In this document: positions 38,289 to 49,096 of the stretch, in pieces
How positions within the stretch are numbered: position 1 is the first letter of the stretch
How the letters are laid out: the number at the start of each line of letters is the position of its first letter
DNA from: Saccharobesus litoralis
GTDB taxonomy: Bacteria > Pseudomonadota > Gammaproteobacteria > Enterobacterales > Alteromonadaceae
Direction: 5' to 3'
DNA length: 64,000 bases
Assembly (NCBI RefSeq): GCF_003063625.1
Contig: NZ_CP026604.1
Location: 558,001-622,000 of the forward strand
The notes under the pieces: model-generated
What the model saw: only the letters and a program-made list of their open reading frames with translations
What the model was told of the DNA's origin: nothing
Databases searched by the model: none
Made by a program: the position numbers and the translations under genes

Positions 38289-40997
38289 CTATAGGGGCTT
38301 AATCGATTCTTCATCTACCTTGGCATCAAACATTTGTTGCAAGGCGATAACATTAGGATCATTGTGAATTAATTCTTTTGCATAGGCGAGTCGCTCACCG
38401 TCTATATGAGATTGTATATTAAAAGGGGTAACCTGTGCTTGGTTGGCTATCATCACTTTTAAATTAATAGGCTCATGTAGCGCATTGTGTAAAGCGGCTG
38501 TAAGTTTTTGCCGATTATTTTCTGTATCAAGATGAGCGTGTTCGGCTTGTAACGAAAGTACGATATCTGAACCTTGCTTTTCTAAAGTTGAATGCAAGGC
38601 AAACTGGCGTTGTAAGCCAACTAAATCTGCGCTATCGACTAACTTTGCCCACAGATCCACCTCAGCCGATTTAACCACCCCCTCTCGCACCTTTTGCTGA
38701 AGTGATAATGATTCTAGCGATTCACTAGGTGCAAGTTGTGTTTCAGGTACGGCTGAAAACGGAGTTTCATCGTTAAGAGCTTCTTGTGTAGCAACTGCAT
38801 GCGGTGGTTCTATAATCGCTGACTCAACCTCGGGCTCTTGCTGCGTTTGATTAACATGAGTTGCGTCACCTGCAGAATAACCCGTTGTATGAGTTGCGGA
38901 AATCAATAGTGGGTCGACTGACCCGTTTAAATTGTGTTCAACTGTGTTATCACTAGCGGGTTCAGCAAACATGTCGCCAGACAATTCATCCACCCAAGGC
39001 GGTGCGTCTTCATCAGGTTGTTCGTCACCAAATGGTTGCACAGCCGAACTCGGGTGATTAACTGGGTTAACCTCATTTTGAGGCGTTTGTTCGCTACGAC
39101 TGGCGGGCGCTTGGTTTGTCAAATTTAACGCGCTGTCAGAGTCTTTTGTTTCTTTAACCAGCGCTTCTTTTTGCGCTCTTATACCTTGTAATGCGCCAAA
39201 AACATCAAAGCTGTCACTTATACTTGATTCTGGGTTTAATTCTGCTGCTGTATGTTGTGATTCATTAGGTTGTTCTTCAACCTGTACTTCCGAACCTATG
39301 TCAGGTGCAATAGATTTATCCCCAGTTGGTTGATTTTCACCTTCGTTATATTCACGATTAACACTGGGGTCGGTTGCGAACTCTTGGTAGCCTTGACTGG
39401 CGGCTAACGCTTCAATTTGAGTTTGTTGCGCGGCTAAATCATCGAGCCTGTAAGCTCTTTCATTGGCCGTCATTGGCTGAGCGTAGGCAGCATTGTGATC
39501 AGGCTCATAAGCATCATCATTGAACTGAGAGGCCATCGCCATTCCTAAATGATCTTCAACCATTAGGCCGACATTGGGTTCGCCGTCAACAACATTAGGT
39601 TCAGTTGCCGATTCAAGACTAGACTCTGCAATAATCGAACTTTGAGAGAACGCTTGTTCTAGCTGTTGTTCTTTAGAGGCTTCCGCACTCACTTCCAAAC
39701 TAGCATTTTTATTCGCGTTTAAGCTTTTCTGTTGGTTAGTGGCTTGCGGGTCATCGACATATACACTTACATCAACTACATCAAGGTTTGCGTTTGCTTC
39801 TTTGTTTGATGACGGACCTAACTCAGCTGTTTTTTTTTCTTGTGTATTTAACTGTGAGTTATCAACTAGACTCGCTGGCTGTTCATTAATTATCACAGAC
39901 GGAGCAACACCATTAACTGGCGTAAAGGATAACGCTCGCAATAACGTCATCTCAAGTCCTGAACGTGGATTAGCCGCAAATGGCAAATCTTTTCGACCAT
40001 CCAACAATATTTGATAATACAGCTGGACTAATTCAGGATTAAGCTGTTGAGCAAGTGAAGTTAATTCGCGCTCTAATGCCGGATTTAACCCACTGTAACT
40101 CGGTAAAACTTGAACCAAAGCTATTTGATGAAAAGCATTAATTAACTCTAATAATGCTTGCTCCGGCTCTACCGCTGCTAACGATAATTGTTCGATTGCC
40201 GCCATAACTTGGCTAAAATCACCAGATGTGACCGCCATAAGTAAAGCGGCTATGTGGTGCTCATCAAGCATACCAAGCATAGTTCTAACAACTGACTCAG
40301 CAACTTGACCATTACCCTGAGCTACGGCTTGATCTGTCAAACTTAATGCATCACGCATACTACCATTAGCGGCATTGGCTAATTGTGTAATGCCTGCAGG
40401 TTCAAAAGGTAAGTTTTCCGCCGATAGTACATGGGCTAATTGTTGCTGAATTTGTTCAGCCGTCAGCGCCTTTAAGCTAAACTGCAAACAACGCGATAAT
40501 ATAGTTATAGGTAGCTTTTGTGGATCGGTCGTGGCGAGTAAAAACTTAACGTGCGGAGGTGGCTCTTCCAAGGTTTTCAGCAAAGCATTAAACGAGTGAC
40601 GAGACAGCATGTGCACTTCATCGATTAAATAAACTTTGTAACGACCTTGGCTCGGGCTATATTGTACGTTATCTAAAATTTCTCGTGTATCTTCAACTTT
40701 AGTACGAGACGCAGCATCAACCTCAACTAAATCAACAAAACGGCCCTGCTCTATTGCCACACAATTCTGACATTGTCCACACGGCTCTGCTGTCACTCCG
40801 TTTATACAATTCAGACTTTTAGCAAAAATACGCGCTATAGTGGTTTTACCCACACCTCGTGTGCCAGTAAATAAATAAGCATGATGTAATCTGTCGTTAT
40901 TTAGCGCATTAGATAACGCAGTGACGACATGGGTTTGGCCAACTAACTGACCAAATATTTGTGGCCGCCATTTTCGAGCAAGGGCTTGATAACTCAT
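38289..40997 (-). CDS. dnaX: DNA polymerase III tau (and possibly gamma) subunit
   Basis: 902 residues, longer than the roughly 640 of E. coli tau. The AAA+ clamp-loader part (1-370) has Walker A TGTRGVGKTTIARI, a zinc site with three Cys in CGQCQNC, and the DEVHML Walker B. A long acidic, low-complexity linker (about 375-780) explains the extra length. The C-terminal tau domain that binds polymerase alpha and DnaB follows. At codons 387-390 there is an A9 run where a -1 slip would end the protein after 391 residues, giving a gamma form. Confidence 0.95.
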   Translation of the reverse strand: MSYQALARKWRPQIFGQLVGQTHVVTALSNALNNDRLHHAYLFTGTRGVGKTTIARIFAKSLNCINGVTAEPCGQCQNCVAIEQGRFVDLVEVDAASRTKVEDTREILDNVQYSPSQGRYKVYLIDEVHMLSRHSFNALLKTLEEPPPHVKFLLATTDPQKLPITILSRCLQFSLKALTAEQIQQQLAHVLSAENLPFEPAGITQLANAANGSMRDALSLTDQAVAQGNGQVAESVVRTMLGMLDEHHIAALLMAVTSGDFSQVMAAIEQLSLAAVEPEQALLELINAFHQIALVQVLPSYSGLNPALERELTSLAQQLNPELVQLYYQILLDGRKDLPFAANPRSGLEMTLLRALSFTPVNGVAPSVIINEQPASLVDNSQLNTQEKKTAELGPSSNKEANANLDVVDVSVYVDDPQATNQQKSLNANKNASLEVSAEASKEQQLEQAFSQSSIIAESSLESATEPNVVDGEPNVGLMVEDHLGMAMASQFNDDAYEPDHNAAYAQPMTANERAYRLDDLAAQQTQIEALAASQGYQEFATDPSVNREYNEGENQPTGDKSIAPDIGSEVQVEEQPNESQHTAAELNPESSISDSFDVFGALQGIRAQKEALVKETKDSDSALNLTNQAPASRSEQTPQNEVNPVNHPSSAVQPFGDEQPDEDAPPWVDELSGDMFAEPASDNTVEHNLNGSVDPLLISATHTTGYSAGDATHVNQTQQEPEVESAIIEPPHAVATQEALNDETPFSAVPETQLAPSESLESLSLQQKVREGVVKSAEVDLWAKLVDSADLVGLQRQFALHSTLEKQGSDIVLSLQAEHAHLDTENNRQKLTAALHNALHEPINLKVMIANQAQVTPFNIQSHIDGERLAYAKELIHNDPNVIALQQMFDAKVDEESIKPL
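39823..39839 (-). other. A9 slippery site in dnaX with immediate -1 stop
   Basis: On the coding strand, codons GAA AAA AAA ACA include nine consecutive A (39838-39830). A -1 shift reads AAC AGC TGA, with the stop at 39825-39823. The truncated protein would keep domains I-III only, like gamma of E. coli or Thermus. Confidence 0.55.
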
Positions 40998-41002
40998 TAA
41001 TT

Positions 41003-41548
41003 TTACTCGCCTTCAAAGGAGATAAGGCTAAAGGGTTTGACGTTCAACGCTGTCAATTTATCTTCACCACCTAAATCAGGTAGCGCGACAACAAAAGCGG
41101 CATCTGTCACAGTTGCGCCTAGCTGACGAACTAGATTAATAGCCGCAATGATTGTGCCACCCGTTGCTATCAAATCGTCGACTACCAGAACATTGTCATT
41201 ACTAGATACCGCATCTTTATGAATATGCAATGCATCTGTACCGTATTCAAGTTGATATTCTTGACTAACCGTTTCTCTAGGCAGCTTATTCGGTTTACGC
41301 GCTGGAATAAAGCCAATATTTAAACGATGGGCTAATGCCGCCCCAAAAATAAAGCCGCGTGCCTCAGCACCCAAAACTTTGGTATATCCTTGATCTTGAA
41401 ACTGAGCAACAAGACAATCTATGGTTTGATTAAACGCTTGGTTATTTTGGATCAAGCTGGTTATGTCGCGAAACATGATCCCAGCTTTGGGATAATCAGG
41501 GATAGTAGTAATGCTAGCCTTAATATTGGCTAATACTGCATCGTTCAT
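41003..41548 (-). CDS. apt: adenine phosphoribosyltransferase
   Basis: 181 residues from the ATG at 41548. The frame extends 17 codons upstream, but [20 protein letters not shown] is the usual family start. The PRPP-binding motif [14 protein letters not shown] and the adenine-pocket segment [11 protein letters not shown] are present. It salvages adenine to AMP in the cytoplasm. It lies 5 bases upstream of dnaX on the same strand, the common apt-dnaX arrangement. Confidence 0.95.
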   Translation of the reverse strand: MNDAVLANIKASITTIPDYPKAGIMFRDITSLIQNNQAFNQTIDCLVAQFQDQGYTKVLGAEARGFIFGAALAHRLNIGFIPARKPNKLPRETVSQEYQLEYGTDALHIHKDAVSSNDNVLVVDDLIATGGTIIAAINLVRQLGATVTDAAFVVALPDLGGEDKLTALNVKPFSLISFEGE

Positions 41549-41623
41549 TATGCAAAAGCGGCTTATAATTTGAATGCCAGCATTAAAACAAATTGCCAAA
41601 TAAATGCAAGGTACAAAGGTAAT

Positions 41624-42004
41624 TTAAGCGACTGAATCTGACTTTAACGAGGAATCGAGTAAATCGATTTTATCCTGCAATAATTCTTTACGAACCGGTT
41701 TACTTAATAAACTGACGTTTAACTTGGATAATTTTTTTTCTAAAAAGGGTTCGATTTTGGTAGACAATACAAGCAGTTGCTTAGCGCTAACCAAGTGTTT
41801 TTGCAGGGCATTTTCACAAAATTTGATGCCATCCATAATAGGCATAATATGATCAGAAATAACCATATCAAATTTGTGCTGTTTCAGCTTAGATAAACCG
41901 GAAAGCCCATTATCAGCTTCAACCACTTGGTGTGATTGCGAAGATAAGTAATCGCGAATTTCTTGTCTTACTTTTCGATTGTCGTCTATCAATAATACCA
42001 ACAT
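41624..42004 (-). CDS. stand-alone receiver-domain response regulator
   Basis: 126 residues, only a receiver domain. It has the acidic pair DD at 7-8, a phospho-acceptor Asp near residue 52 in VISDHIMPIMDG, a Ser/Thr position in VLSTK and the Lys in LLSKPV. With no output domain it would act by protein contacts, CheY-like. No kinase is adjacent. It precedes apt by 75 bases on the same strand. Confidence 0.88.
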   Translation of the reverse strand: MLVLLIDDNRKVRQEIRDYLSSQSHQVVEADNGLSGLSKLKQHKFDMVISDHIMPIMDGIKFCENALQKHLVSAKQLLVLSTKIEPFLEKKLSKLNVSLLSKPVRKELLQDKIDLLDSSLKSDSVA

Positions 42005-42061
42005 GTCTTTATTCCCTACGCATGTTACTGCAATATAATTATTAGGTAAGCTTTTAGACTA

Positions 42062-42100
42062 AATACGGTTGATTTAGTTCAAAGTAAATTCAACCGTATT
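42062..42100. promoter_or_regulatory. inverted repeat upstream of the receiver gene
   Basis: AATACGGTTGA (42062-42072) and TCAACCGTATT (42090-42100), 11-bp perfect arms with 17 bases between. It lies between the small membrane protein stop and the receiver start. It could be an operator or a weak terminator; no T-run follows. Confidence 0.4.
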
Positions 42101-42108
42101 ATAGCGTT

Positions 42109-42228
42109 TTATGCACTAAGATGATTGATCCAAGTTAAAACTGCTGGCAATAGAGGTAATGCTAACGTGGCTAACGCAGCAAAAAATTGCCATACTTTTT
42201 CAGTTTTAACGTCGTCGTGATGACCCAT
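42109..42228 (-). CDS. small membrane protein, 39 residues
   Basis: ATG at 42228 with GGAG 9 bases upstream. The frame reads MGHHDDVKTEKVWQFFAALA and continues with a hydrophobic segment ending LTWINHLSA. One transmembrane helix after a His/Asp-rich start. No family name is known to me, but the strong ribosome site, good length of helix and tidy stop support a real gene. Confidence 0.6.
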   Translation of the reverse strand: MGHHDDVKTEKVWQFFAALATLALPLLPAVLTWINHLSA

Positions 42229-42297
42229 AATTTGATCTCCATCAATTTTTGCGCGCTATGTTAGCAGTTTGGCGCGAAAGATCCATGACAAGCTAAT

Positions 42298-42332
42298 AAA
42301 AAAGGCGGCTAAGCTTATGCTTGCCGCCTTTT
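42298..42332 (-). terminator. terminator of the suc operon
   Basis: AAAAGGCGGC...GCCGCCTTTT hairpin with A and T runs on both sides, about 100 bases past the sucD stop. Confidence 0.85.
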
Positions 42333-42356
42333 AAAATCATTATGAAAACGTATCAC

Positions 42357-42432
42357 TTGTAGTGCAGGTTTTACACCTGCATAGCCATACTCGAAAGTAT
42401 GCAATTGGCAGAAATAAATTCTGCCCTACAAA
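42357..42432. repeat. second REPIN type, directly after sucD
   Basis: Two inverted GTAG-headed units. TTGTAG with stem GCAGGT/ACCTGC is at 42357-42380. On the opposite strand, TTGTAG with stem GGCAGAA/TTCTGCC ends at 42431. Between them is a third hairpin CATACT-CGAA-AGTATG (42386-42401). The outer TTGTAG/CTACAA ends can pair. It lies between the sucD stop and the terminator, so it is transcribed. Confidence 0.7.
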
Positions 42433-43305
42433 TTACCAACCAGTTTTCTCAGCTAACGCTTTACCAATCTCAGCTAGTGAACGAACAGTCTTAACGCCTG
42501 CTGCTTCTAATGCCGCGAATTTGTCATCAGCAGTACCTTTACCGCCAGAGATGATAGCGCCAGCATGACCCATACGCTTACCTGGAGGAGCAGTAACACC
42601 AGCGATGTATGAAACAACTGGCTTAGTTACATTTTCTTTAATGTAAGCAGCTGCTTCTTCTTCTGCAGTACCACCGATTTCACCGATCATAACGATAGCT
42701 TCAGTCGCTGGATCGTTTTGGAACATTTCCAATACGTCGATGAAGTTAGTACCAGGAATTGGGTCACCACCAATACCAACACAAGTCGATTGACCAAAAC
42801 CAGCGTCAGTCGTTTGCTTAACAGCTTCGTAAGTCAAAGTACCAGAACGTGAAACGATACCAACTTTACCCGGTAAGTGAATGTGACCAGGCATGATACC
42901 GATTTTACATTCACCAGGAGTGATAACACCTGGGCAGTTAGGACCAATTAAACGTACACCTAACTCGTCACATTTAACTTTACAGTCAAGCATGTCAAGC
43001 GTAGGAACACCTTCAGTGATACATACGATTAATTTAATACCAGCATTAGCCGCTTCTAAGATTGAATCTTTAACGAAAGCAGCTGGAACATAGATTACAG
43101 ACGCGTCAGCACCTGTTTCAGCAACCGCTTCAGCAACAGTGTTGAATACTGGTAGGCCTAAGTGAACTTGACCACCTTTACCAGGCGTCACACCACCAAC
43201 CATTTGCGTACCATAAGCGATAGCTTGCTCTGAATGGAAAGTACCTTGTGAACCAGTGAAACCTTGACAGATTACTTTAGTATCTTTATTGATTAAAACA
43301 GACAT
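42433..43305 (-). CDS. sucD: succinyl-CoA synthetase alpha subunit
   Basis: 290 residues. CoA-binding N-terminal domain ([15 protein letters not shown]) and the ligase domain with the phosphorylated His in KRMGHAGAI. It makes succinate and ATP/GTP from succinyl-CoA together with SucC in the TCA cycle. It starts 2 bases after sucC. Last gene of the suc cluster, followed by a REPIN and a strong terminator. Confidence 0.97.
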   Translation of the reverse strand: MSVLINKDTKVICQGFTGSQGTFHSEQAIAYGTQMVGGVTPGKGGQVHLGLPVFNTVAEAVAETGADASVIYVPAAFVKDSILEAANAGIKLIVCITEGVPTLDMLDCKVKCDELGVRLIGPNCPGVITPGECKIGIMPGHIHLPGKVGIVSRSGTLTYEAVKQTTDAGFGQSTCVGIGGDPIPGTNFIDVLEMFQNDPATEAIVMIGEIGGTAEEEAAAYIKENVTKPVVSYIAGVTAPPGKRMGHAGAIISGGKGTADDKFAALEAAGVKTVRSLAEIGKALAEKTGW

Positions 43306-43307
43306 TA

Positions 43308-44474
43308 TTAGGCCTCCGCTGCAGCTTTAACAACTAATTCAGCAGCTTCTTGTAAGCTTGGAGCTGCAATGATATCCACGTCTGAGTTAGCTAAAACTTC
43401 ACGACCGGCTTCTGCGTTAGTACCTTCTAAACGAACAACAACTGGTACTTCAACGCCAACTTCTTTAACTGCTGCAATAATACCTTCAGCGATCATGTCA
43501 CAACGAACGATACCACCGAAAATGTTAACTAATACAGCCTTAACGTTTGCGTCAGATAGGATGATCTTAAATGCTTCAGCAACACGTTCTTTAGTAGCTC
43601 CACCACCTACATCTAGGAAGTTAGCTGGGCTACCGCCGTTTAAGTTAACGATGTCCATAGTACCCATTGCAAGGCCAGCACCGTTAACCATACAACCAAC
43701 GTTACCGTCTAAAGCAACGTAGTTTAATTCCCACTTAGCTGCGTCAGCTTCACGCGCGTCTTCTTGTGAAGGATCGTGCATTTCTTTAATGTCTGGGTGA
43801 CGACCAACAGCATTACTGTCGATAGCAACTTTAGCGTCAAGACAGTGTAAATCACCAGCGCCTGTAGTGATTAATGGGTTAATTTCGATTAACTCAACGT
43901 CTTTTTCTTTGAATAATTTAGCTAAGCCTAAGAAAATTTTAACGAACTGAGAAACTTGCTTACCTTCTAAGCCAAGTTTGAACGCTAATTCACGACCTTG
44001 GTAAGGTTGTGCACCGGCTAATGGATCGATAGTTGCTTTTAAGATTTTCTCTGGCGTTTCTTCAGCAACCTTCTCGATTTCAACACCACCTTCTGTAGAG
44101 GCCATGAAAACGATACGACGAGTAGAACGGTCAACAACCGCACCTAAATATAATTCACGATCGATGTCAGCAACGTCTTCTACTAAGATACGGCTTACAG
44201 GCTGACCATTTGCGTCTGTTTGATAAGTAACTAAGTTATTACCTAACCACTTTTCTGCAAAAGCTTTAATTTCGTCTTTAGTTTCAACTAGTTTAACGCC
44301 ACCCGCTTTACCGCGGCCACCAGCGTGTACTTGAGCTTTAACAACAAATTTGTCGTAACCTAATTGATCAGCTGCAGCGACTGCTTCTGCAGGCGTTTCA
44401 GCAGCAATACCTTTAGAAACAGGTAGTCCGTACTGTGCGAACAACTGCTTGCCTTGATACTCATGCAAATTCAT
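43308..44474 (-). CDS. sucC: succinyl-CoA synthetase beta subunit
   Basis: 388 residues, full length. ATP-grasp N-terminal part ([34 protein letters not shown]) and the C-terminal ligase domain with [16 protein letters not shown]. It supplies the nucleotide-binding half of the enzyme. A 170-base gap with a terminator-like hairpin separates it from sucB, so sucCD may have their own promoter or a lower level of read-through. Confidence 0.97.
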   Translation of the reverse strand: MNLHEYQGKQLFAQYGLPVSKGIAAETPAEAVAAADQLGYDKFVVKAQVHAGGRGKAGGVKLVETKDEIKAFAEKWLGNNLVTYQTDANGQPVSRILVEDVADIDRELYLGAVVDRSTRRIVFMASTEGGVEIEKVAEETPEKILKATIDPLAGAQPYQGRELAFKLGLEGKQVSQFVKIFLGLAKLFKEKDVELIEINPLITTGAGDLHCLDAKVAIDSNAVGRHPDIKEMHDPSQEDAREADAAKWELNYVALDGNVGCMVNGAGLAMGTMDIVNLNGGSPANFLDVGGGATKERVAEAFKIILSDANVKAVLVNIFGGIVRCDMIAEGIIAAVKEVGVEVPVVVRLEGTNAEAGREVLANSDVDIIAAPSLQEAAELVVKAAAEA

Positions 44475-44606
44475 GACATTTTCCGTTTATTTAGAAGTGT
44501 TTGATTATTTGGTCTTACTATCTGTGGCAAAGTGCGCCAAATTGCCTAGATAGTCTAACCCGATAAGATAGCGATTTTGTTACATTCTACAAGCCTAGAA
44601 TGCAAA

Positions 44607-44635
44607 AGGGCGGTGATAGTAACTATCACCGCCCT
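44607..44635 (-). terminator. hairpin between sucB and sucC
   Basis: AGGGCGGTGATAGT and ACTATCACCGCCCT form a 14-bp stem with a one-base gap (loop opens in practice). TTTTGC follows on the minus strand. Probably a partial terminator or mRNA-stabilising structure inside the suc cluster. Confidence 0.7.
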
Positions 44636-44644
44636 GAATAGGAC

Positions 44645-46150
44645 TTAAATATCTAAGATAAGTCTTGTTGGATCTTCCAATAACTCTTTAATTGTTACTA
44701 AGAAGCCAACTGATTCTTTACCGTCAACCAGTCTATGGTCGTAAGATAAAGCTAGGTACATCATAGGTAAGATTTCAACCTTACCATTAACTGCCATTGG
44801 GCGCTCTTGGATCTTATGCATACCTAAGATAGCTGTTTGAGGCAAGTTAATGATTGGCGTAGAAATCAATGAGCCGAACACACCACCATTAGTAATAGTG
44901 AAGTTACCGCCGGTCATATCGTCCATGGTTAATTTACCATCACGGCCTTTAAGGGCTAATTCACGAATGCCTTTTTCAATTTCACCTAAACCTAATTGGT
45001 CAGCGTCACGCAATACAGGTGTTACAAGACCACGAGGTGTAGAAACAGCCATGCTGACATCGAAATAGTTGTGATAAACAATGTCATCACCGTCGATTGA
45101 AGCATTAATCGCAGGGTAACGCTTAAGCGCTTCAGTTACCGCTTTGGTAAAGAAAGACATAAAGCCTAAACGTACACCATGCTTTTCTTCGAATAAGTCT
45201 TTGTACTTTTTACGAATATCCATGATAGGTTTCATGTTTACTTCGTTGAAAGTCGTCAACATAGCCGTAGAGTTTTTAGCTTCTAACAAGCGATTAGCAA
45301 TCGTTTTACGTAAACGAGTCATTGGAACACGTTTTTGCGTGCGATCGCCTAATACCGCAGCGACTTCAGCAGGTGCTGCTGGTGCTTTTGCAGCAGGAGC
45401 AGATGCTTTAGTCTTAACGTAAGCTTCAACATCTTCTTTAGTTAATCGACCATCAACACCTGAACCTTTGATGCTTGAAGCTTCTTCTGCACTGATACCA
45501 TTTTCAGCTAATGCGCGACGAACCGATGGGCTTAATGCATCACCTTTATCTTCAGACGCAGAAGGCGCTGCTTCAGCTTTTGGAGCTGCCGCTGCCGGAG
45601 CTGCACCTGCTTTTAATTGACCGATGACTTGCTCAGCTGTAACCGTTGCACCTTCATCTTCTAAAATTTCCGCTAATACACCGTCTTCTGGTGCAACAAC
45701 TTCTAGTACAACTTTATCGGTTTCAATATCGACTAAGTTTTGATCGCGTGATACTGATTCACCAGCTTGAACGTGCCATGTAGCGATGGTTGCATCTGCT
45801 ACTGACTCGGGTAATACAGGAACTTTAATTTCCACCGTCTCACCTTCTACTTGTTGAGTTTCTTGTTGAGTATTTTGTTGTGGAGCTGCTGCTGGTGCAG
45901 CTGCTTCCGCTTGACCTTCACCAAGCAAACCAATGACTTGCTCGGCTAAAACTGTTTCGCCTTCAGCGAATTTAATTTCGCCAATAACACCATCTTCTGG
46001 CGCTACGACTTCTAAAACGACCTTGTCAGTTTCAATGTCAACCAAGTTTTGATCACGGCTAACCTTGTCACCAACTTTAACATGCCAAGTCGCGATGGTT
46101 GCGTCTGCAACTGACTCAGGCAATACAGGAACTTTAATTTCAACAGCCAT
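44645..46150 (-). CDS. sucB: 2-oxoglutarate dehydrogenase E2 subunit with two lipoyl domains
   Basis: 501 residues. Two lipoyl domains in tandem (about 1-78 and 104-180), each with the lipoyl-lysine motif [12 protein letters not shown] and nearly identical sequence. A peripheral-subunit-binding domain follows at about 205-240 ([13 protein letters not shown]). The catalytic acyltransferase domain has the DHRLVDG active-site motif near residue 470. E. coli SucB has only one lipoyl domain. It transfers succinyl groups to CoA in the oxoglutarate dehydrogenase complex. Starts 2 bases after sucA. Confidence 0.97.
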   Translation of the reverse strand: MAVEIKVPVLPESVADATIATWHVKVGDKVSRDQNLVDIETDKVVLEVVAPEDGVIGEIKFAEGETVLAEQVIGLLGEGQAEAAAPAAAPQQNTQQETQQVEGETVEIKVPVLPESVADATIATWHVQAGESVSRDQNLVDIETDKVVLEVVAPEDGVLAEILEDEGATVTAEQVIGQLKAGAAPAAAAPKAEAAPSASEDKGDALSPSVRRALAENGISAEEASSIKGSGVDGRLTKEDVEAYVKTKASAPAAKAPAAPAEVAAVLGDRTQKRVPMTRLRKTIANRLLEAKNSTAMLTTFNEVNMKPIMDIRKKYKDLFEEKHGVRLGFMSFFTKAVTEALKRYPAINASIDGDDIVYHNYFDVSMAVSTPRGLVTPVLRDADQLGLGEIEKGIRELALKGRDGKLTMDDMTGGNFTITNGGVFGSLISTPIINLPQTAILGMHKIQERPMAVNGKVEILPMMYLALSYDHRLVDGKESVGFLVTIKELLEDPTRLILDI

Positions 46151-46152
46151 GA

Positions 46153-48969
46153 TTAATCTTCCTTAAGACCTAATGCATCTTTTACTAATGCTTTTTGTTG
46201 AACATTGTGAACTGATAAATAACCTACTGCTGGTGATGCTGACGCTTCGCGACCGGCATAAGTTAAGTTGGCACCGGCTGGAATTGAATTCCAGAAGTGA
46301 TGTTGCGAACAGTACCATGCACCTTGGTTTTGTGGCTCTTCTTGACACCAAACAAACTCTTTAACATGGTTATACTTTTCGATAATTTCATCCATCTCTT
46401 TATGAGGGAACGGATAAAGCTGCTCGATACGCACAATCGCAACGTTATTTAACTCGTTCTTACGACGGGCATCTAGCAAGTCGTAATAAACTTTACCGCT
46501 ACAGAAAACAACACGATCCACTTTTTCTGTTTCCAAAACATCGATTTCATCAATCACATCATGGAAAATACCAGAAGCTAGTTCTTCCATAGTTGACGTT
46601 GCTGCTGGATGACGTAATAACGACTTAGGCGACATAACCACTAATGGACGACGTACAGGACGAATGTGTTGACGACGGATCATATTGAAAACCTGAGCCG
46701 GAGTCGTAGGCACACACACTTGCATATTGTGATCAGCACAAAGTTGTAAGAAACGTTCTAAGCGGGCAGATGAATGCTCTGGGCCTTGGCCTTCATAACC
46801 ATGTGGTAACAATAATGTTAAGCCACATAAGCGCCCCCATTTTTGCTCACCTGAACACAAGAACTGGTCAATTACGACTTGAGCACCGTTGGCGAAGTCA
46901 CCAAATTGCGCTTCCCAAATAACAAGTGATGTTGGTTCCGCTGTTGCATAACCATATTCAAACGCCAATACCGCTTCTTCTGACAATACTGAATCATAAA
47001 CTTCAAAGCGACCTTGCTTTTTATCAACATTTTGTAGAGGTTGATAACCTGAAGCGTCTTTTTGATCGTGAATAACCGCATGACGATGGAAGAATGTTCC
47101 TCGGCCTGCATCCTGACCGGTAATACGTATATTCGTACCGTTTTCAACTAATGAAGCATAAGCTAACGTCTCGGCAAAACCCCAATCAATTAACTTATCA
47201 CCTGCGGCCATAGTTTGACGGTCTTGATAAATTTTCTTAACTCGAGATTGCGGTGTTACGTCCTCTGGGTAACTAGACACTCTTTTCGCTAGATCGGTAA
47301 TTTGCTCAAGTGTTAAAGAAGCGTCATACGGAGAATCCCAATCATTGCCAACATATGGAGACCAATCTACTGAATGCTCCATCATAGGACGCCATTCTTC
47401 GACAACACAAGCACCGTGGTCTAGCGCAGCTCGATATTCATCGATAGCTTTCTTTGCATCTTTTTCGTCAAATAAGCCTTCGTTTGCCAATTGCTGCGCA
47501 TAGATTTCACGCGGCACAGGGTGCTTTTTGATTTTTTGATACATTAATGGCTGCGTTGCATTTGGCTCATCAGCTTCGTTATGACCGTGACGACGATAAC
47601 AAACTAAGTCAATCACAACATCACGCTTAAAGGTGTTGCGGAAATCAAGGGCAATTTGCGTTGCTAAAATAACCGCTTCAGGATCATCTGAATTAACGTG
47701 GAAAATTGGCGCCTGAACCATCTTAGCAATATCAGTACAATATTGAGTAGAGCGCGTATCTTCAGGATTAGACGTTGTGAAACCAACTTGGTTGTTAACC
47801 ACAATTCGTACCGTACCACCAACTTGGAAAGCACGTGTTTGCGAAAGGTTAAACGTTTCTTGCACTACACCTTGACCTGCAATAGCAGAATCACCATGAA
47901 TGGTAATTGGCAAGGCTTGAGTTCCGTCAGTACAACCACGACGATCCATACGTGCGCGTACCGAGCCCATAACCACAGGGTTTACAATCTCTAGGTGAGA
48001 TGGGTTAAACGCTAATGCTAAGTGAACGTCACCACCTGGCGTGGCGAAATCAGACGAGTAACCCATGTGATATTTAACATCACCTGAGCCATTGCCTTTA
48101 TCAAATTTACCGGCAAACTCATCAAATAATACCGAAGGGTTTTTACCTAATACATTAACCAATACGTTTAAACGACCACGGTGCGCCATACCAATGACGA
48201 CTTCTTTTGCACCTTGCGCACCTGCACGCGAAATTAATTCCTTAAGCATAGGAATCAATGCATCGCCACCTTCTAACGAGAAACGTTTAGCTCCAGGGAA
48301 TTTAGAACCTAAATATTTCTCTAAACCGTCTGCCGCGACTAGCTCTTTGTAAAGCTTCTTCTTAGCATCAGCTGTTAAATTCGCCGTTGCTTTTACCGAT
48401 TCTAAACGCTGCTGTAACCAACGCTTCTCATCAGTTGAAGTAATGTGCATGTATTCTGCACCAATCGAGCCACAATACGTTTTAACTAACGCGCTGTGAA
48501 TATCACGTAGTGGTAGCTTTTCTGCGCCAACTTTAAGTGAGCCAACGTTATAGACTTTATCCATGTCTTCTTGTGTTAGGCCATGATGAGATAGCTCTAA
48601 ATCACGTACGCGCTCTTGCTTCCATAAACCAAGTGGATCCAAGTTAGCATGTTGGTGGCCACGAAAACGGAATGCGTTAATCAGCTGTAAAACTTTTACT
48701 TGTTTTTCATCTGAGCTTTCCGCTTGAACAACAACTTGTTTACGGTGGGTATTTTTGGCAGCTTGACGAAAATCTTCTCGCACTTCAGAGTGCTTAGTTT
48801 CTACGTCAACGCCTTCAACCTTGGGCAGTTGATCGAACAAAGCACGCCAGTCGGCATCTACGCTTTGCGGATCAGTCAAATAACTTTCGTATAATTCTTC
48901 TACGTAAGTGGCATTGGCACCGGCTAACTGGGTTGATTCTAGCCAGGCTTGCATGTTGCCATAGTGCAT
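46153..48969 (-). CDS. sucA: 2-oxoglutarate dehydrogenase E1 subunit
   Basis: 938 residues, full length. The N-terminal SucB-binding helix is [24 protein letters not shown] in outline. The thiamine-diphosphate core has [19 protein letters not shown] and the C-terminal transketolase-like part [18 protein letters not shown]. It decarboxylates 2-oxoglutarate in the TCA cycle. It needs thiamine diphosphate, made by the thi operon at the right of this window. A terminator-like hairpin separates it from sdhB. Confidence 0.97.
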   Translation of the reverse strand: MHYGNMQAWLESTQLAGANATYVEELYESYLTDPQSVDADWRALFDQLPKVEGVDVETKHSEVREDFRQAAKNTHRKQVVVQAESSDEKQVKVLQLINAFRFRGHQHANLDPLGLWKQERVRDLELSHHGLTQEDMDKVYNVGSLKVGAEKLPLRDIHSALVKTYCGSIGAEYMHITSTDEKRWLQQRLESVKATANLTADAKKKLYKELVAADGLEKYLGSKFPGAKRFSLEGGDALIPMLKELISRAGAQGAKEVVIGMAHRGRLNVLVNVLGKNPSVLFDEFAGKFDKGNGSGDVKYHMGYSSDFATPGGDVHLALAFNPSHLEIVNPVVMGSVRARMDRRGCTDGTQALPITIHGDSAIAGQGVVQETFNLSQTRAFQVGGTVRIVVNNQVGFTTSNPEDTRSTQYCTDIAKMVQAPIFHVNSDDPEAVILATQIALDFRNTFKRDVVIDLVCYRRHGHNEADEPNATQPLMYQKIKKHPVPREIYAQQLANEGLFDEKDAKKAIDEYRAALDHGACVVEEWRPMMEHSVDWSPYVGNDWDSPYDASLTLEQITDLAKRVSSYPEDVTPQSRVKKIYQDRQTMAAGDKLIDWGFAETLAYASLVENGTNIRITGQDAGRGTFFHRHAVIHDQKDASGYQPLQNVDKKQGRFEVYDSVLSEEAVLAFEYGYATAEPTSLVIWEAQFGDFANGAQVVIDQFLCSGEQKWGRLCGLTLLLPHGYEGQGPEHSSARLERFLQLCADHNMQVCVPTTPAQVFNMIRRQHIRPVRRPLVVMSPKSLLRHPAATSTMEELASGIFHDVIDEIDVLETEKVDRVVFCSGKVYYDLLDARRKNELNNVAIVRIEQLYPFPHKEMDEIIEKYNHVKEFVWCQEEPQNQGAWYCSQHHFWNSIPAGANLTYAGREASASPAVGYLSVHNVQQKALVKDALGLKED

Positions 48970-49013
48970 TATTGTTTCCTTTACCGTAGTAAGTTGTACA
49001 ATTTAAGGTTTTA

Positions 49014-49056
49014 GGTAAAAAAATAGCCATTCTCAGCTAACTAAGAACGGCTATTC
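49014..49056 (-). terminator. terminator between sdhB and sucA
   Basis: AATAGCC-TTCT (49022-49033) pairs with AGAA-GGCTATT (49044-49055). On the minus strand it is followed by seven T. It probably separates the sdh and suc transcripts at least in part. Confidence 0.8.
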
Positions 49057-49096
49057 AGTAGTTCAGAAAGTTAAGTTCTAACGAACTTAATTAATA

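Noticed and set aside
41549-41599. Upstream extension of apt
   Set aside because: The usual protein start is the ATG at 41548.
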